NCBI RefSeq assembly: GCF_041583195.1
Contig: NZ_JBFHGL010000003.1
Span: 237,142 to 301,141, forward strand
Reading direction: 5' to 3'
DNA length: 64,000 nucleotides
DNA from: Sulfurimonas sp.
Lineage (GTDB): Bacteria > Campylobacterota > Campylobacteria > Campylobacterales > Sulfurimonadaceae
The notes below the pieces were generated by a model. It was not told where the DNA came from. It saw nothing but the letters and a program-made list of their open reading frames with translations, and did not search any database. Below, piece by piece: positions 55,583 to 64,000 of the stretch; the stretch's first letter is position 1; the number at the start of each line of letters is the position of its first letter. Made by a program: the position numbers and the translations under genes.

Positions 55583-57694
55583 TTAATCCTGTTGTGTATA
55601 AAGCTTATGATAGTATCCCTTAAGCTTCATCAATTCGCCATGGGAACCTTTTTCAACAATGGTACCCTTGTCCATCACTAAAATAACATCACAATCTTTT
55701 ACAGTAGTCAGCCTGTGGGCTACAACAAACATTGTCCTACCATCTTTTATAGTATTCATATTATTTTGAATAATTTTTTCAGATTCATAATCAAGTGCAG
55801 ATGTAGCTTCGTCAAATATTAAAACTCTAGGGTTTATAATTAATGCTCTTGCAATAGCCACCCGTTGTCTCTGTCCACCAGAGAGTGCAGCTCCACGCTC
55901 ACCAACTTGAGTATCATATCCTTCAGGAAGTTCAGAAATAAATTCATGCGCTCCTGCCATCTTAGATACGTGTATTATATGTTCCATTGGAGCATCAGGA
56001 CGAGATAAAGCTATGTTGTCCTTAATTGTTCCACTAAACAGATAATTTTCCTGTAGTACTACCCCTATGTTATTTCTCAACCATTTTGGATTCATGTGTC
56101 TAATATCTACACTGTCAATATATATAGTCCCGCTATTTGGTACATAAAGCCTCTGAATTAGTTTTGTGATCGTACTTTTTCCACTTCCGCTTCTACCAAC
56201 TAAACCAACACTCTGTCCTGCTTTAAATTCAGAACTGATACCATTAAGTACATTTGGCATATCGGGTGTATATGAAAAAGTTATATTGTCAAACTTTACA
56301 CTTCCTTCTATTTTAGGAAGAGTTATGGCTTTATCATTTTTTTGCTCAGTTGGCGTATTTAAAATATCCCCTATTCTATCTACTGAAAGTAATGTTTGTT
56401 GAAATTCATTCCATAGATTTACCAAGCGAAGTACAGGTCCGCTAAACTGGTTTGCAAACATCTGAAAAGCTATAAGCTGTCCAACACTAAGTTTTCCTTC
56501 TAAAACAAGTGATACACCAACGTATAACATTGAGATTGTCATGAGTTTTTGAAGCATACCAGATAGTCCGCCTAGTACGTTAGAGAGATTACTCAAATGA
56601 AATCCTGAGTTAACGTACTTGGCTAAATAATCTTCCCACTTTTTCTGCATTGAGCCTTCTAGGGCTAAAGACTTAACTGTTTGAACACCGGTTACAGATT
56701 CAACCAAATACGCATTTGACTGCGCACCCATTTGAAACTTCTCTTCAAGACGTTTACGTAGCTGTGGGGTTATAAAAAAGTATATTAAACCAATTACACT
56801 TACAAATGCTAAAACCAACATGGTAAGCTTTACACTGTATAGTAACATCACTGCTACAAATACACCTGAAAAAAGTACATCTAAAATTACACTAATAGAT
56901 TTGTTAGCTATAAATTCCCTGATCGTATCTAATTCTCTAACCCTGGCAATAATGTTTCCCACTTTTCTTTTTTCAAAATATGCTATTGGTAGAGCTAAAA
57001 GGTGATGAAAAAGTTTTGCGCCAAGCTTAGAATCTATCTTGGAAGTCGTATGAACAAAGATATAGTTTCTTATTAAATTAATTAAAAAATCAAAGATTGC
57101 AACTGCTACAAAAGCTATAGCTAAAACATCAAGTGTAGTCATAGAACGATGAACAAGCACTTTATCTAATATTACTTGAGTAAAAAGCGGTGTTACAAGT
57201 CCAAAAAGTTGTAAAATGAATGATGCTAATAAAACTTCACCAATAATTTTTTTATAGTTAAGCATCTGCGCATAAAACCATCCAAATCCAAACTTAACTT
57301 GATTAGAAAGCATTTTATGTTTTAATACAATACTTTTACCAGAAGACACCTCTTCATACATCTCATAACTCATAACGTATGGTTCTTTAGATGAAATATC
57401 AAATACTAATAGTTCTTTTTTCTCACTATTTACTTGTATGATACTCATATATGTACCGTCATGCTTTAATACAATTATAGGTAGAGGATAATTTTTTACA
57501 AGCTTTTCAATAGATATTTTTTTTATTGAACTTCTAAAACCTTGGTGTTTGGCTATCCTTGCCAACTCCTCTATAGATGGTTCATCTTCACTAAGTGCAT
57601 ATTCTTTTACAATACTGCGGCTATCTATCTGGATCCTATTTAGCTTTCCTGCTATTTCTAGTGCTACTAATGCTGACTGCATATTTGTATCCAC
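55583..57694 (-). CDS. Type I secretion ABC exporter with C39-like domain
   Basis: The 703-residue protein has an N-terminal C39-like domain (about 1-130), six membrane segments (about 150-440) and an ATPase with Walker A GRSGSGKST (500-508), LSGGQRQR (604-611) and Walker B VLIFDEA (624-630). The peptidase cysteine is missing (SALVALEIAG at that position), so it is a HlyB/LapB-type exporter that does not cleave a leader but recognises an uncleaved C-terminal signal. The substrate is very likely the RTX protein at 59027-64000. The start is a GTG at 57694; the ATG at 57682 is a possible alternative. Confidence 0.94.
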   Translation of the reverse strand: MDTNMQSALVALEIAGKLNRIQIDSRSIVKEYALSEDEPSIEELARIAKHQGFRSSIKKISIEKLVKNYPLPIIVLKHDGTYMSIIQVNSEKKELLVFDISSKEPYVMSYEMYEEVSSGKSIVLKHKMLSNQVKFGFGWFYAQMLNYKKIIGEVLLASFILQLFGLVTPLFTQVILDKVLVHRSMTTLDVLAIAFVAVAIFDFLINLIRNYIFVHTTSKIDSKLGAKLFHHLLALPIAYFEKRKVGNIIARVRELDTIREFIANKSISVILDVLFSGVFVAVMLLYSVKLTMLVLAFVSVIGLIYFFITPQLRKRLEEKFQMGAQSNAYLVESVTGVQTVKSLALEGSMQKKWEDYLAKYVNSGFHLSNLSNVLGGLSGMLQKLMTISMLYVGVSLVLEGKLSVGQLIAFQMFANQFSGPVLRLVNLWNEFQQTLLSVDRIGDILNTPTEQKNDKAITLPKIEGSVKFDNITFSYTPDMPNVLNGISSEFKAGQSVGLVGRSGSGKSTITKLIQRLYVPNSGTIYIDSVDIRHMNPKWLRNNIGVVLQENYLFSGTIKDNIALSRPDAPMEHIIHVSKMAGAHEFISELPEGYDTQVGERGAALSGGQRQRVAIARALIINPRVLIFDEATSALDYESEKIIQNNMNTIKDGRTMFVVAHRLTTVKDCDVILVMDKGTIVEKGSHGELMKLKGYYHKLYTQQD

Positions 57695-57700
57695 ATCATT

Positions 57701-58990
57701 TTATAAGTCTTTGTATATATTTTCATTTAGTATTTCCAGTTCTTTTTGTTTACTCCACTTTGATATTAAGCTCTGTTTTAATTGTAAAATTTTTTGAAGC
57801 TTTTCAACTCTATCTTCAAATTCACTGATTTTATCAATCTTTTTTATATCTCTGAGCCGCTGATTCATCTTTAGCTTTTCTTCTTGAATATTTAAGTTAT
57901 CTTGATAGTTTTGTATATCATTTTGCAAAGACAATATTTTTTGTATATTTAAATATTGAACCTTTTCAAATTCCCTCTTTTCCTCCAGTTCTTGCAACCT
58001 AAGCTCTTCAAGTTCAGCTTTAACTCTTGCTTGTTTAGAGACTGTTTGAAAACCGTTAAACAGCACCCAGTTAACTGAGATACCAACTACGTAATTTCGT
58101 TTTTTCAAATCTTCTAGTGCACAATTTGCAGAACATTCAGCTGCTCCATACCAATTGTGTTTTCCAAATAAACTAACACTAGGATAAAATTCACTATTAA
58201 CTTGTTCTAATTCCTTAGCTTTTTTTTGTTTTTGAAAGCTTATTTCTTTATAACCTATACTTTCTTCATAACCAATAACTTGTTGTGTCGGTAATGAAAA
58301 AAAAGTAAACTCTGTATTTTTTTTGTAGTTACTCCCTGTATATAAGTTAACTTGGTATATACAATCTTCTAATATAGACCTATTTTCCTCAATTTTAGTA
58401 GAGAGTTCAACAATACGAATAGCTTCTGAAGCTAATGAAACTTTATCAATTTTTCCTGCATTGTTAAGACGCTTTTTTGCAAGATATATCTTTTCATAAT
58501 TTTTTTTGATCTCTAAATTTAGTTCAATGTCTCTTTGAATATTTAATATCTTAGAGTATAAATCAAGAAGTTCCAATTTCAATTTTTGCACCTCTTTATA
58601 ATACTCAACGTTTACAGACTTTTTATCCAACTCTGCCATGTCTAATTGGCTTCCTCTAGCTCCAAAGTCATATAAAAGATAATTTGCTTTCAGAGAAACA
58701 GAACTTTCATATTGTGTTTGACTGCTAAGAATTGTATCTCCAATGTTTGATATATCATCGGCACCGTCTTCATATCCTTTTGTATACTGAAAATTAAACC
58801 CCATAGACAGCGTTGGGTAATATGATGAACTAACCTCTTCTTCTTTTGCTTCGTAAACTGTTTTTTTAGTTTTTATAATTTTCAATTTATAACTATGTTC
58901 AATAGCCTGTTCTATTATCGATTCTAATGAAGTAGTTTGTCCTTCAATAGCTGTGATAATAAAAAAAACTATTACATAGATACGTATCAT
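57701..58990 (-). CDS. TolC-family outer-membrane efflux/secretion protein
   Basis: The 429-residue protein has a signal peptide (about 1-17) and two OEP-type repeats dominated by long coiled-coil helices, with the conserved Gly/Val/Asn strand end GISVNWVLFNGFQT. It forms the periplasm-spanning duct of the type I system. It lies between the RTX gene (36 bases upstream) and the ABC gene (6 bases downstream). Confidence 0.9.
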   Translation of the reverse strand: MIRIYVIVFFIITAIEGQTTSLESIIEQAIEHSYKLKIIKTKKTVYEAKEEEVSSSYYPTLSMGFNFQYTKGYEDGADDISNIGDTILSSQTQYESSVSLKANYLLYDFGARGSQLDMAELDKKSVNVEYYKEVQKLKLELLDLYSKILNIQRDIELNLEIKKNYEKIYLAKKRLNNAGKIDKVSLASEAIRIVELSTKIEENRSILEDCIYQVNLYTGSNYKKNTEFTFFSLPTQQVIGYEESIGYKEISFQKQKKAKELEQVNSEFYPSVSLFGKHNWYGAAECSANCALEDLKKRNYVVGISVNWVLFNGFQTVSKQARVKAELEELRLQELEEKREFEKVQYLNIQKILSLQNDIQNYQDNLNIQEEKLKMNQRLRDIKKIDKISEFEDRVEKLQKILQLKQSLISKWSKQKELEILNENIYKDL

Positions 58991-59026
58991 TGTTGACTAA
59001 CTTTATAAGTTATAAAAAACAATACG

Positions 59027-62000
59027 CTAAACATTCCAGGCACCGTTTACAATCTGCATCAATTCAGTGTTTTTTCTGATGTCTTGATTATCTATATTAT
59101 GCATACCGTTTTCATCCCCATATGCATTTATTTGTTGAATTACCAGTTCTATATCATCGTTTGACATATAGTTTCCGTCAGACAACTCTATCTGTTCGAT
59201 CTGTTTGTAACTTCTGTCTTGATCATTAACTTTTATAAAATCATTTTCACCGTACTGAATCAACAGATCTCCACGATCCATAATAAAGCTAATATCATCT
59301 TTGCTAACATCTTTACCAAACACTATGGTATCTGTATCATCACTACCTCTTTTAGAGTAATCACTTATAGTATCACTACCGTCACCTTTGTTAAAACTAT
59401 ATGTATCACTACCTATTCCACCGTATAGTTTATCATTACCTTCTCCACCGCTTAGGAAATCATCGCCGTCATTACCATATAACGTATCGTTTCCTGCAAA
59501 CGCATATATTTTATCATCTAAACTATCTAACCCTACAAGCCTATCTCTTCCATTAGTTCCATCAAGAGTTATCATATCTTTCATCTCTTCTAATGAAAGA
59601 GTTGAACTATCTGCAAACTCAATACCCTCTATTTTATGGTTATCACCATCAAACCAACTTTCAACTTTTATAGAATCATTATCACTATATTTTATGATTA
59701 AGTCTTCATGTTCCCGTGTAAGTTTCAAATCATCTTTATTTATTCCATTGCCAAATGAGATTGTGTCATTACCGCCATCTTTCTCATTCCACCAGAAAAA
59801 TGATGATTCGTCAGCATCATATATTGTATCGTTTGCATCGCCTATATTGAAATGGTAGGTATCATCTCCACTTCCACCATAAAGTGTATCGTTTTCAGTT
59901 CCACCTGATAGCCAGTCACTTTCACTACCTCCGGCAAGTGTATCACGACCTTCTCCACCACTTAGACTATCATTACCACTTCCACCTGATAGATAATCAT
60001 AACCAGAGTCACCATATAGATTATCATTACCGTTATCTCCGTATATATAATCACTATTAGTTCCACCTACAAGCAGATCATCTCCATCTCTACCTTGTAT
60101 GAAATCAGACCTATCATTACCAAAGATAATGTCGTTTCCTTCATTTCCTTTTATATAATCATTTGTACTGCTTCCACTAACAAGATTATCTTGTTCATCT
60201 GAAACTATAAAGCTGCTACACCACCATCTACCTGTAACATCGTTTATTACATCTCTTGATAAATTTATATCACCTTGGGCAGTATGTAGAGTTTCAACAC
60301 CTGCATTTACATCAATAAAATAATTCTTTAGTGTAATTACACCGCCATCAGCTACAGAAATTTGTAAATCATCCATATCACGTTTAAAGATTAGTTCATC
60401 TTTATTTATGTTATCCATAGATAAAGTATCATTTCCGCTCGCTTCATCTATGATTAAATCTTCACCCTCATAGATATAGCCATCTACAGTGAAGTTTAAA
60501 GTTGAAGTAACAGTTCCTCCATTACCGTCATCTACTAATATAATAGCACTGTCATTACCGTTAAATGAACCATCTGCTTTATAGCTCCAGTTACCGTTTT
60601 CATCTACGCTTACAATTCCGTTTGCAGCTTGTGTTAATACAGAGTAGCTTAGTGTATCTCCGTCTATATCATCCGCTACTACTTTACCTTCTATACTACG
60701 GATATTTTGCAACAAGAAAGATTCATTATCTATTTGTACTGTAGGTGTATCATTAGTACCAATTACACTTACTATTAAGTTTTTCGTATCAGTTGCACCT
60801 TTATCATCTGTAACTGTTACAGGAATAATTATCTCTTGAACTTCACCTTTTGCTAAAGACTGATATGCATCATCTGCCGGATTAAAGCTGTACGTTCCAT
60901 CCTCGTTTAGCGTGAACCCTGCTACTGCTTGTTCTATTGTATATGTATAAGTAGCTGTAGAATTATCATCTACATCTATTGATGTAATACTACCCGTAAC
61001 TATAGAATCATCTTCGTTAATAGTTACTTCTGTAATATCTTCTATAATTGGTTTATCATTTGTACCTGTAATTTCAAATACTATATCAGTTGTCACTGAA
61101 GCGTTATGTTCATCTGAAACTGTAACAGGTATAGTCACTATCTGAGTGACACCGTTTTCTAAGTGTTGGTAAGCATCATCACTAGCATCAAAGCTGTAGC
61201 TTCCATCATCATTAAGTATAAAACCTGCTACTGTTGCTGCGCTATAACTTAATACTGCTCCCTCATCTACATCACTAGCATCGATTTGACCACTAATAAT
61301 TGAGTCATCTTCTTTTAGAGTTGTTGTTTCTATACTTACTACTGTAGGTACATCATTAACTGCCTCTATATCAAATGCAAGTGTGCCCGTAGTACTTAAT
61401 CCATACTCATTGGTCACTTTAATTACTACTTCGTCACTACCGTTGTAATCTTGATTTGGATTATATGTATATGCACCATTTTCATCTACACTAAATTCAC
61501 CATTTGAGCTTGGTGTAATTATTTCGTATGTTAGAGCTCCACCAACCGGATTAATAACATTTAGATTATTTGTTGATATATTATCTTCTTGCAGATCATA
61601 AGATACCGTATCTATTGTAGGGTTTGAAACTTTAGCATCAAAGTTTAAAGTTTTAGTTACGACTCCACCATTACCATCATCAACTGTAATAACAGCTAAA
61701 TCAGTTCCAATATATGTACCATCAACGTTGTACGTCCATATACCGTTTTCATCAACACTTAGAGTTCCATGTTCCGCTTGTGTTGAAACTGTGTATGAAA
61801 GAGTATCTCCATCTTCATCACTTGCCCCAACTTCTCCGCTTTGTTCTCTAATGTCTTGAAGAATTACATTTGATTCAGCTTCTATAACTATTGGGTCAAT
61901 ATTTGTGATTATCATCTCAAAATTCAGTGTTTTTGTAGTTGAGAGACCATTTCCATCATCTACAGTAACTACAGCACTATCTTCTCCACGATATTTATCA

Positions 62001-64000
62001 TTAGATGTATAAGTCCAAATACCAAAGTCATTTATAACTATTTCACCATGCTCCGGTGACGTGGATATTGTATATTTTAAACTATCTCCATCAATATCAC
62101 TGGCTAAGATTATTCCTGTTTGAGAACTTACATCAGTTAAAGTATATGACGACTCTTCAAACATAGTTGTAGGTGCATGATTAGTATTTTTCTCTATAAG
62201 TTCTGGAATACTATAACTTTCACCATTTGAAAACTCAAGATTCTCTATTTCAAATCCACTCTGATTATAATTTTTTATTGTTATGGAGTCTCTTTGTTCA
62301 TCGGCTAAGTCAGAATCATATTCAAACGATAAGATCATATCATCACCGTTTACTTTAAATAGTACGTCTTTTCTGGATATTTCACTACCAAATATAATTG
62401 TGTCATTACCTGCAGAATCTATTATAGTATCTCTTCCATCACCTTTTTTATAGATATAGAAATCATCTCCACTCTCACCGATAAGAGTATCATCTCCTGT
62501 ACCACCATTTATAGTATCATCACCCTTACCACCATTTAGTAAGTCATCACCTTCTAAACCTTTAAGATAATCATCACCATTTTTACCGGATAATAGTTCA
62601 TCTCCTGTAGAACCATAAAGTACGTCGTTGTAATCAGCACCTGTTAATTCTCCATCTTCATCCAATACTCTTAAAGTAAGTTCACTATTTTCACGAGCAG
62701 AAACTAATTTGTCATATATAGCATCTCTATCAAATGTAGTTCCATCAGCCAACTCTACACTCTCTACAAGTCCACTGTCTTTAAACCAATCTTTTATACG
62801 AATTTGATCAGTTAACGTATTTAATGGTGTATCATCTTCTGAATGTTCACGAACACCTATTATAAGATCATCCGTACCTCTATCCCATTTCATTAGTACT
62901 TGTTCTGAAACAATTCCATTACCTAAGATCAATTTATCTGTACTTATACCGTTTAAGTTATTATCATCTATAAGATAATTACCATCACCTAAATTAAATC
63001 TATATATGTCATCATTACCCGATACACTATCGTTACTGTCATATTTAAACCATACATCCCTAACAATCCCTGTTGTAGATGCACTAGTGTCAAATACAGT
63101 TTCATTAGTTATTATATTTCCGTTTTCACTAAACTCTTCAAAGGTAATACCGTCTTCACGACTTAAATGAATAGCCGTTACTGTACTTAAAGAGATATTT
63201 AATAATTCATTTTTAGTGCTTTTTCCATCGCCATTTGTATCTCTCCAAAGAAGTAAATCACTAAATTTATCATCATTTTTATCTATAACATTGTCACCGT
63301 TAGAATCATACTGTGCAAGTGCAGCATAACCGTCAGAAGATAATGAGCCATCTGCTAATTTTGTAAAATCACCAAATAATTCTCCACCGTTTGTAATAGT
63401 TCCATCATTATTTAGATCCATAGCTAATATAGCATCATCAACTTCTGCCCAAGCAGTATGTTCTCTGTCACCATCAAAATCATAATCAAAATATGCATTT
63501 GAGTTTTCCAATGAAACTGATGTCGTATCATTATGATTTAAGTCTAATACTAATGGTGCTGTATACTCTCCATCAGTACCGGCATCTTTCCATGAAGATG
63601 TAAAAATACTCATAATTTCACTGTTATTTTTAATATTATCAGGATTAGAAATATCAATATTATTTTCATCTGCATAAATTAACAATTCCGTAGTTACTCT
63701 TTGAATATCAATATTTGTCAGGTACGAACCGTCATTTAACTCTATCTTTTCTATTGCGTTATTATCATTTGCTTGTGAATTTACAGTTACAATATCAGTA
63801 TCACCATACTCAATTACTAAATTATTTCCATCCATATAGAAGATAACATCATCGTGTGTAATCCCATCACCGAACTTAAGTGTGTCATTACCTGCATTAT
63901 AATAACTATAGTTGTTTTGATATCTCCCATAATCATATATTGTATCTTGTCCATCTCCACGATTAAAGATATATGTATCATCTCCTTGATATCCTCTTAG
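59027..64000 (-). CDS. Giant RTX/cadherin-like secreted protein, C-terminal 1657 residues
   Basis: The frame is open to the right edge, so the true start is outside; residues here are counted from the codon at 64000. The visible part shows RTX and hemolysin-type calcium repeats near the edge, an EF-hand-like region (about 173-270: DLNNDGTITNGGELFG, DTNGDGKSTKNEL), an RTX array (460-525), six Ig/cadherin-like or VCBS repeats (607-1173), a second RTX array (1270-1385), a third (1480-1545) and a C-terminal cap ending IVNGAWNV. RTX arrays bind calcium and fold outside the cell. The protein is probably an adhesin or biofilm protein exported by the three genes that follow; the last ~60 residues should carry the secretion signal. 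Confidence 0.9.
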   Translation of the reverse strand, partial: LRGYQGDDTYIFNRGDGQDTIYDYGRYQNNYSYYNAGNDTLKFGDGITHDDVIFYMDGNNLVIEYGDTDIVTVNSQANDNNAIEKIELNDGSYLTNIDIQRVTTELLIYADENNIDISNPDNIKNNSEIMSIFTSSWKDAGTDGEYTAPLVLDLNHNDTTSVSLENSNAYFDYDFDGDREHTAWAEVDDAILAMDLNNDGTITNGGELFGDFTKLADGSLSSDGYAALAQYDSNGDNVIDKNDDKFSDLLLWRDTNGDGKSTKNELLNISLSTVTAIHLSREDGITFEEFSENGNIITNETVFDTSASTTGIVRDVWFKYDSNDSVSGNDDIYRFNLGDGNYLIDDNNLNGISTDKLILGNGIVSEQVLMKWDRGTDDLIIGVREHSEDDTPLNTLTDQIRIKDWFKDSGLVESVELADGTTFDRDAIYDKLVSARENSELTLRVLDEDGELTGADYNDVLYGSTGDELLSGKNGDDYLKGLEGDDLLNGGKGDDTINGGTGDDTLIGESGDDFYIYKKGDGRDTIIDSAGNDTIIFGSEISRKDVLFKVNGDDMILSFEYDSDLADEQRDSITIKNYNQSGFEIENLEFSNGESYSIPELIEKNTNHAPTTMFEESSYTLTDVSSQTGIILASDIDGDSLKYTISTSPEHGEIVINDFGIWTYTSNDKYRGEDSAVVTVDDGNGLSTTKTLNFEMIITNIDPIVIEAESNVILQDIREQSGEVGASDEDGDTLSYTVSTQAEHGTLSVDENGIWTYNVDGTYIGTDLAVITVDDGNGGVVTKTLNFDAKVSNPTIDTVSYDLQEDNISTNNLNVINPVGGALTYEIITPSSNGEFSVDENGAYTYNPNQDYNGSDEVVIKVTNEYGLSTTGTLAFDIEAVNDVPTVVSIETTTLKEDDSIISGQIDASDVDEGAVLSYSAATVAGFILNDDGSYSFDASDDAYQHLENGVTQIVTIPVTVSDEHNASVTTDIVFEITGTNDKPIIEDITEVTINEDDSIVTGSITSIDVDDNSTATYTYTIEQAVAGFTLNEDGTYSFNPADDAYQSLAKGEVQEIIIPVTVTDDKGATDTKNLIVSVIGTNDTPTVQIDNESFLLQNIRSIEGKVVADDIDGDTLSYSVLTQAANGIVSVDENGNWSYKADGSFNGNDSAIILVDDGNGGTVTSTLNFTVDGYIYEGEDLIIDEASGNDTLSMDNINKDELIFKRDMDDLQISVADGGVITLKNYFIDVNAGVETLHTAQGDINLSRDVINDVTGRWWCSSFIVSDEQDNLVSGSSTNDYIKGNEGNDIIFGNDRSDFIQGRDGDDLLVGGTNSDYIYGDNGNDNLYGDSGYDYLSGGSGNDSLSGGEGRDTLAGGSESDWLSGGTENDTLYGGSGDDTYHFNIGDANDTIYDADESSFFWWNEKDGGNDTISFGNGINKDDLKLTREHEDLIIKYSDNDSIKVESWFDGDNHKIEGIEFADSSTLSLEEMKDMITLDGTNGRDRLVGLDSLDDKIYAFAGNDTLYGNDGDDFLSGGEGNDKLYGGIGSDTYSFNKGDGSDTISDYSKRGSDDTDTIVFGKDVSKDDISFIMDRGDLLIQYGENDFIKVNDQDRSYKQIEQIELSDGNYMSNDDIELVIQQINAYGDENGMHNIDNQDIRKNTELMQIVNGAWNV
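59366..59563 (-). repeat. RTX nonapeptide array 3
   Basis: Tandem GGxGxDxLx units encoded within the RTX gene, for example GNDGDDFLSGGEGNDKLYGG. The block is short and directly precedes the C-terminal cap. Confidence 0.85.
59846..60193 (-). repeat. RTX nonapeptide array 2
   Basis: The longest array in the visible part: about a dozen units such as GDNGNDNLYGDSGYDYLSGG. It follows the Ig-like repeats and should bind many calcium ions. Confidence 0.88.
60482..62182 (-). repeat. Six Ig/cadherin-like (VCBS-type) repeats
   Basis: Six copies of roughly 90-100 residues carry the signatures D.DGD.L.Y.., ENGIWTY or DGSYSF, and VTVDDGNG. Four are similar (types with DENGIWTY/DENGNWSY), two adjacent ones are VCBS-type with the DDAYQ.L motif. 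They form the stalk of the adhesin. Confidence 0.85.
62426..62623 (-). repeat. RTX nonapeptide array 1
   Basis: A block of units such as GGKGDDTINGGTGDDTLIGE between the EF-hand-like region and the Ig-like stalk. An array placed N-terminal to the stalk suggests a modular protein. Confidence 0.85.

Noticed and set aside
59388..59858. 156-residue plus-strand open frame opposite the RTX gene
   Set aside because: It is antisense to RTX repeats, rich in Ser, Leu and Pro from the repeat composition, and has no ribosome site or family resemblance.
59366..62623. Periodic DNA repeats considered as a CRISPR array
   Set aside because: The period follows nonapeptide and ~95-residue protein repeats in one open frame; there are no identical repeats with unique spacers.

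Overview
The window reads as chromosome of an AT-rich Campylobacterota (former Epsilonproteobacteria), most like the free-living sulfur oxidisers such as Sulfurimonas and relatives. This rests on several things: a flavocytochrome c sulfide dehydrogenase end with a Rieske protein and a c-type cytochrome at the left edge, the gene order tsaE-lptB-rpoN, the carboxynorspermidine polyamine route, the CheX-like/FliN/FliO flagellar set, and codon and promoter style (TATAAT boxes with weak -35 boxes). The genus is an inference; no rRNA is present to fix it.

Layout. 1-1631 (+): end of a sulfide dehydrogenase flavoprotein, a Tat-exported Rieske protein and a class II-like cytochrome c. 1690-13114 (-): lpxD, ilvH, ilvB, a WD40 protein, ilvA, a CoA-binding protein, a DUF2400 protein, rpoN, lptB, tsaE, trpD and an S4 protein. 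13230-15005 (-) is a YgiQ radical SAM protein. 15081-17299 (+) holds a long-chain acyl-CoA synthetase and a FliL-like protein. 17312-21923 (-) holds ppaC, uvrA and a TSUP transporter. 22021-23693 (+) is a small flagellar switch/export operon. 23670-34998 (-) holds an unknown protein, dus, a membrane protein, a DksA/TraR protein, rlmH, thiE, accD and gltD-gltB. 35178-35795 (+) is recO. 35790-42988 (-) holds nspC, an HDOD protein, carboxynorspermidine synthase, an MFS-acyltransferase fusion, two DUF695 proteins and ribB. 43060-47203 (-) is a receiver protein plus a five-PAS histidine kinase. 47422-47602 (+) is an initiator tRNA and tRNA-Gln behind a perfect consensus promoter.

The accessory part lies to the right of the tRNAs. 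53948 down to 47637 (-) is a tightly packed six-gene run: a small unknown protein, an OLD-family ATPase/TOPRIM nuclease broken by one in-frame stop, a KTSC-like small protein, a Cas4-like/DEDD fusion nuclease (DUF2779), a class 3 lipase and a dGTPase. It has the look of a defence-type cluster, but that function is inferred, not shown. 64000 down to 54267 (-) is a type I secretion locus: a giant RTX/cadherin-like protein running off the window edge, then TolC-like, ABC exporter and HlyD-like genes.

Most genes are ordinary metabolism and information processing in compact operons with 1-8 base overlaps. Several use TTG or GTG starts. No CRISPR array, insertion sequence or prophage was seen.
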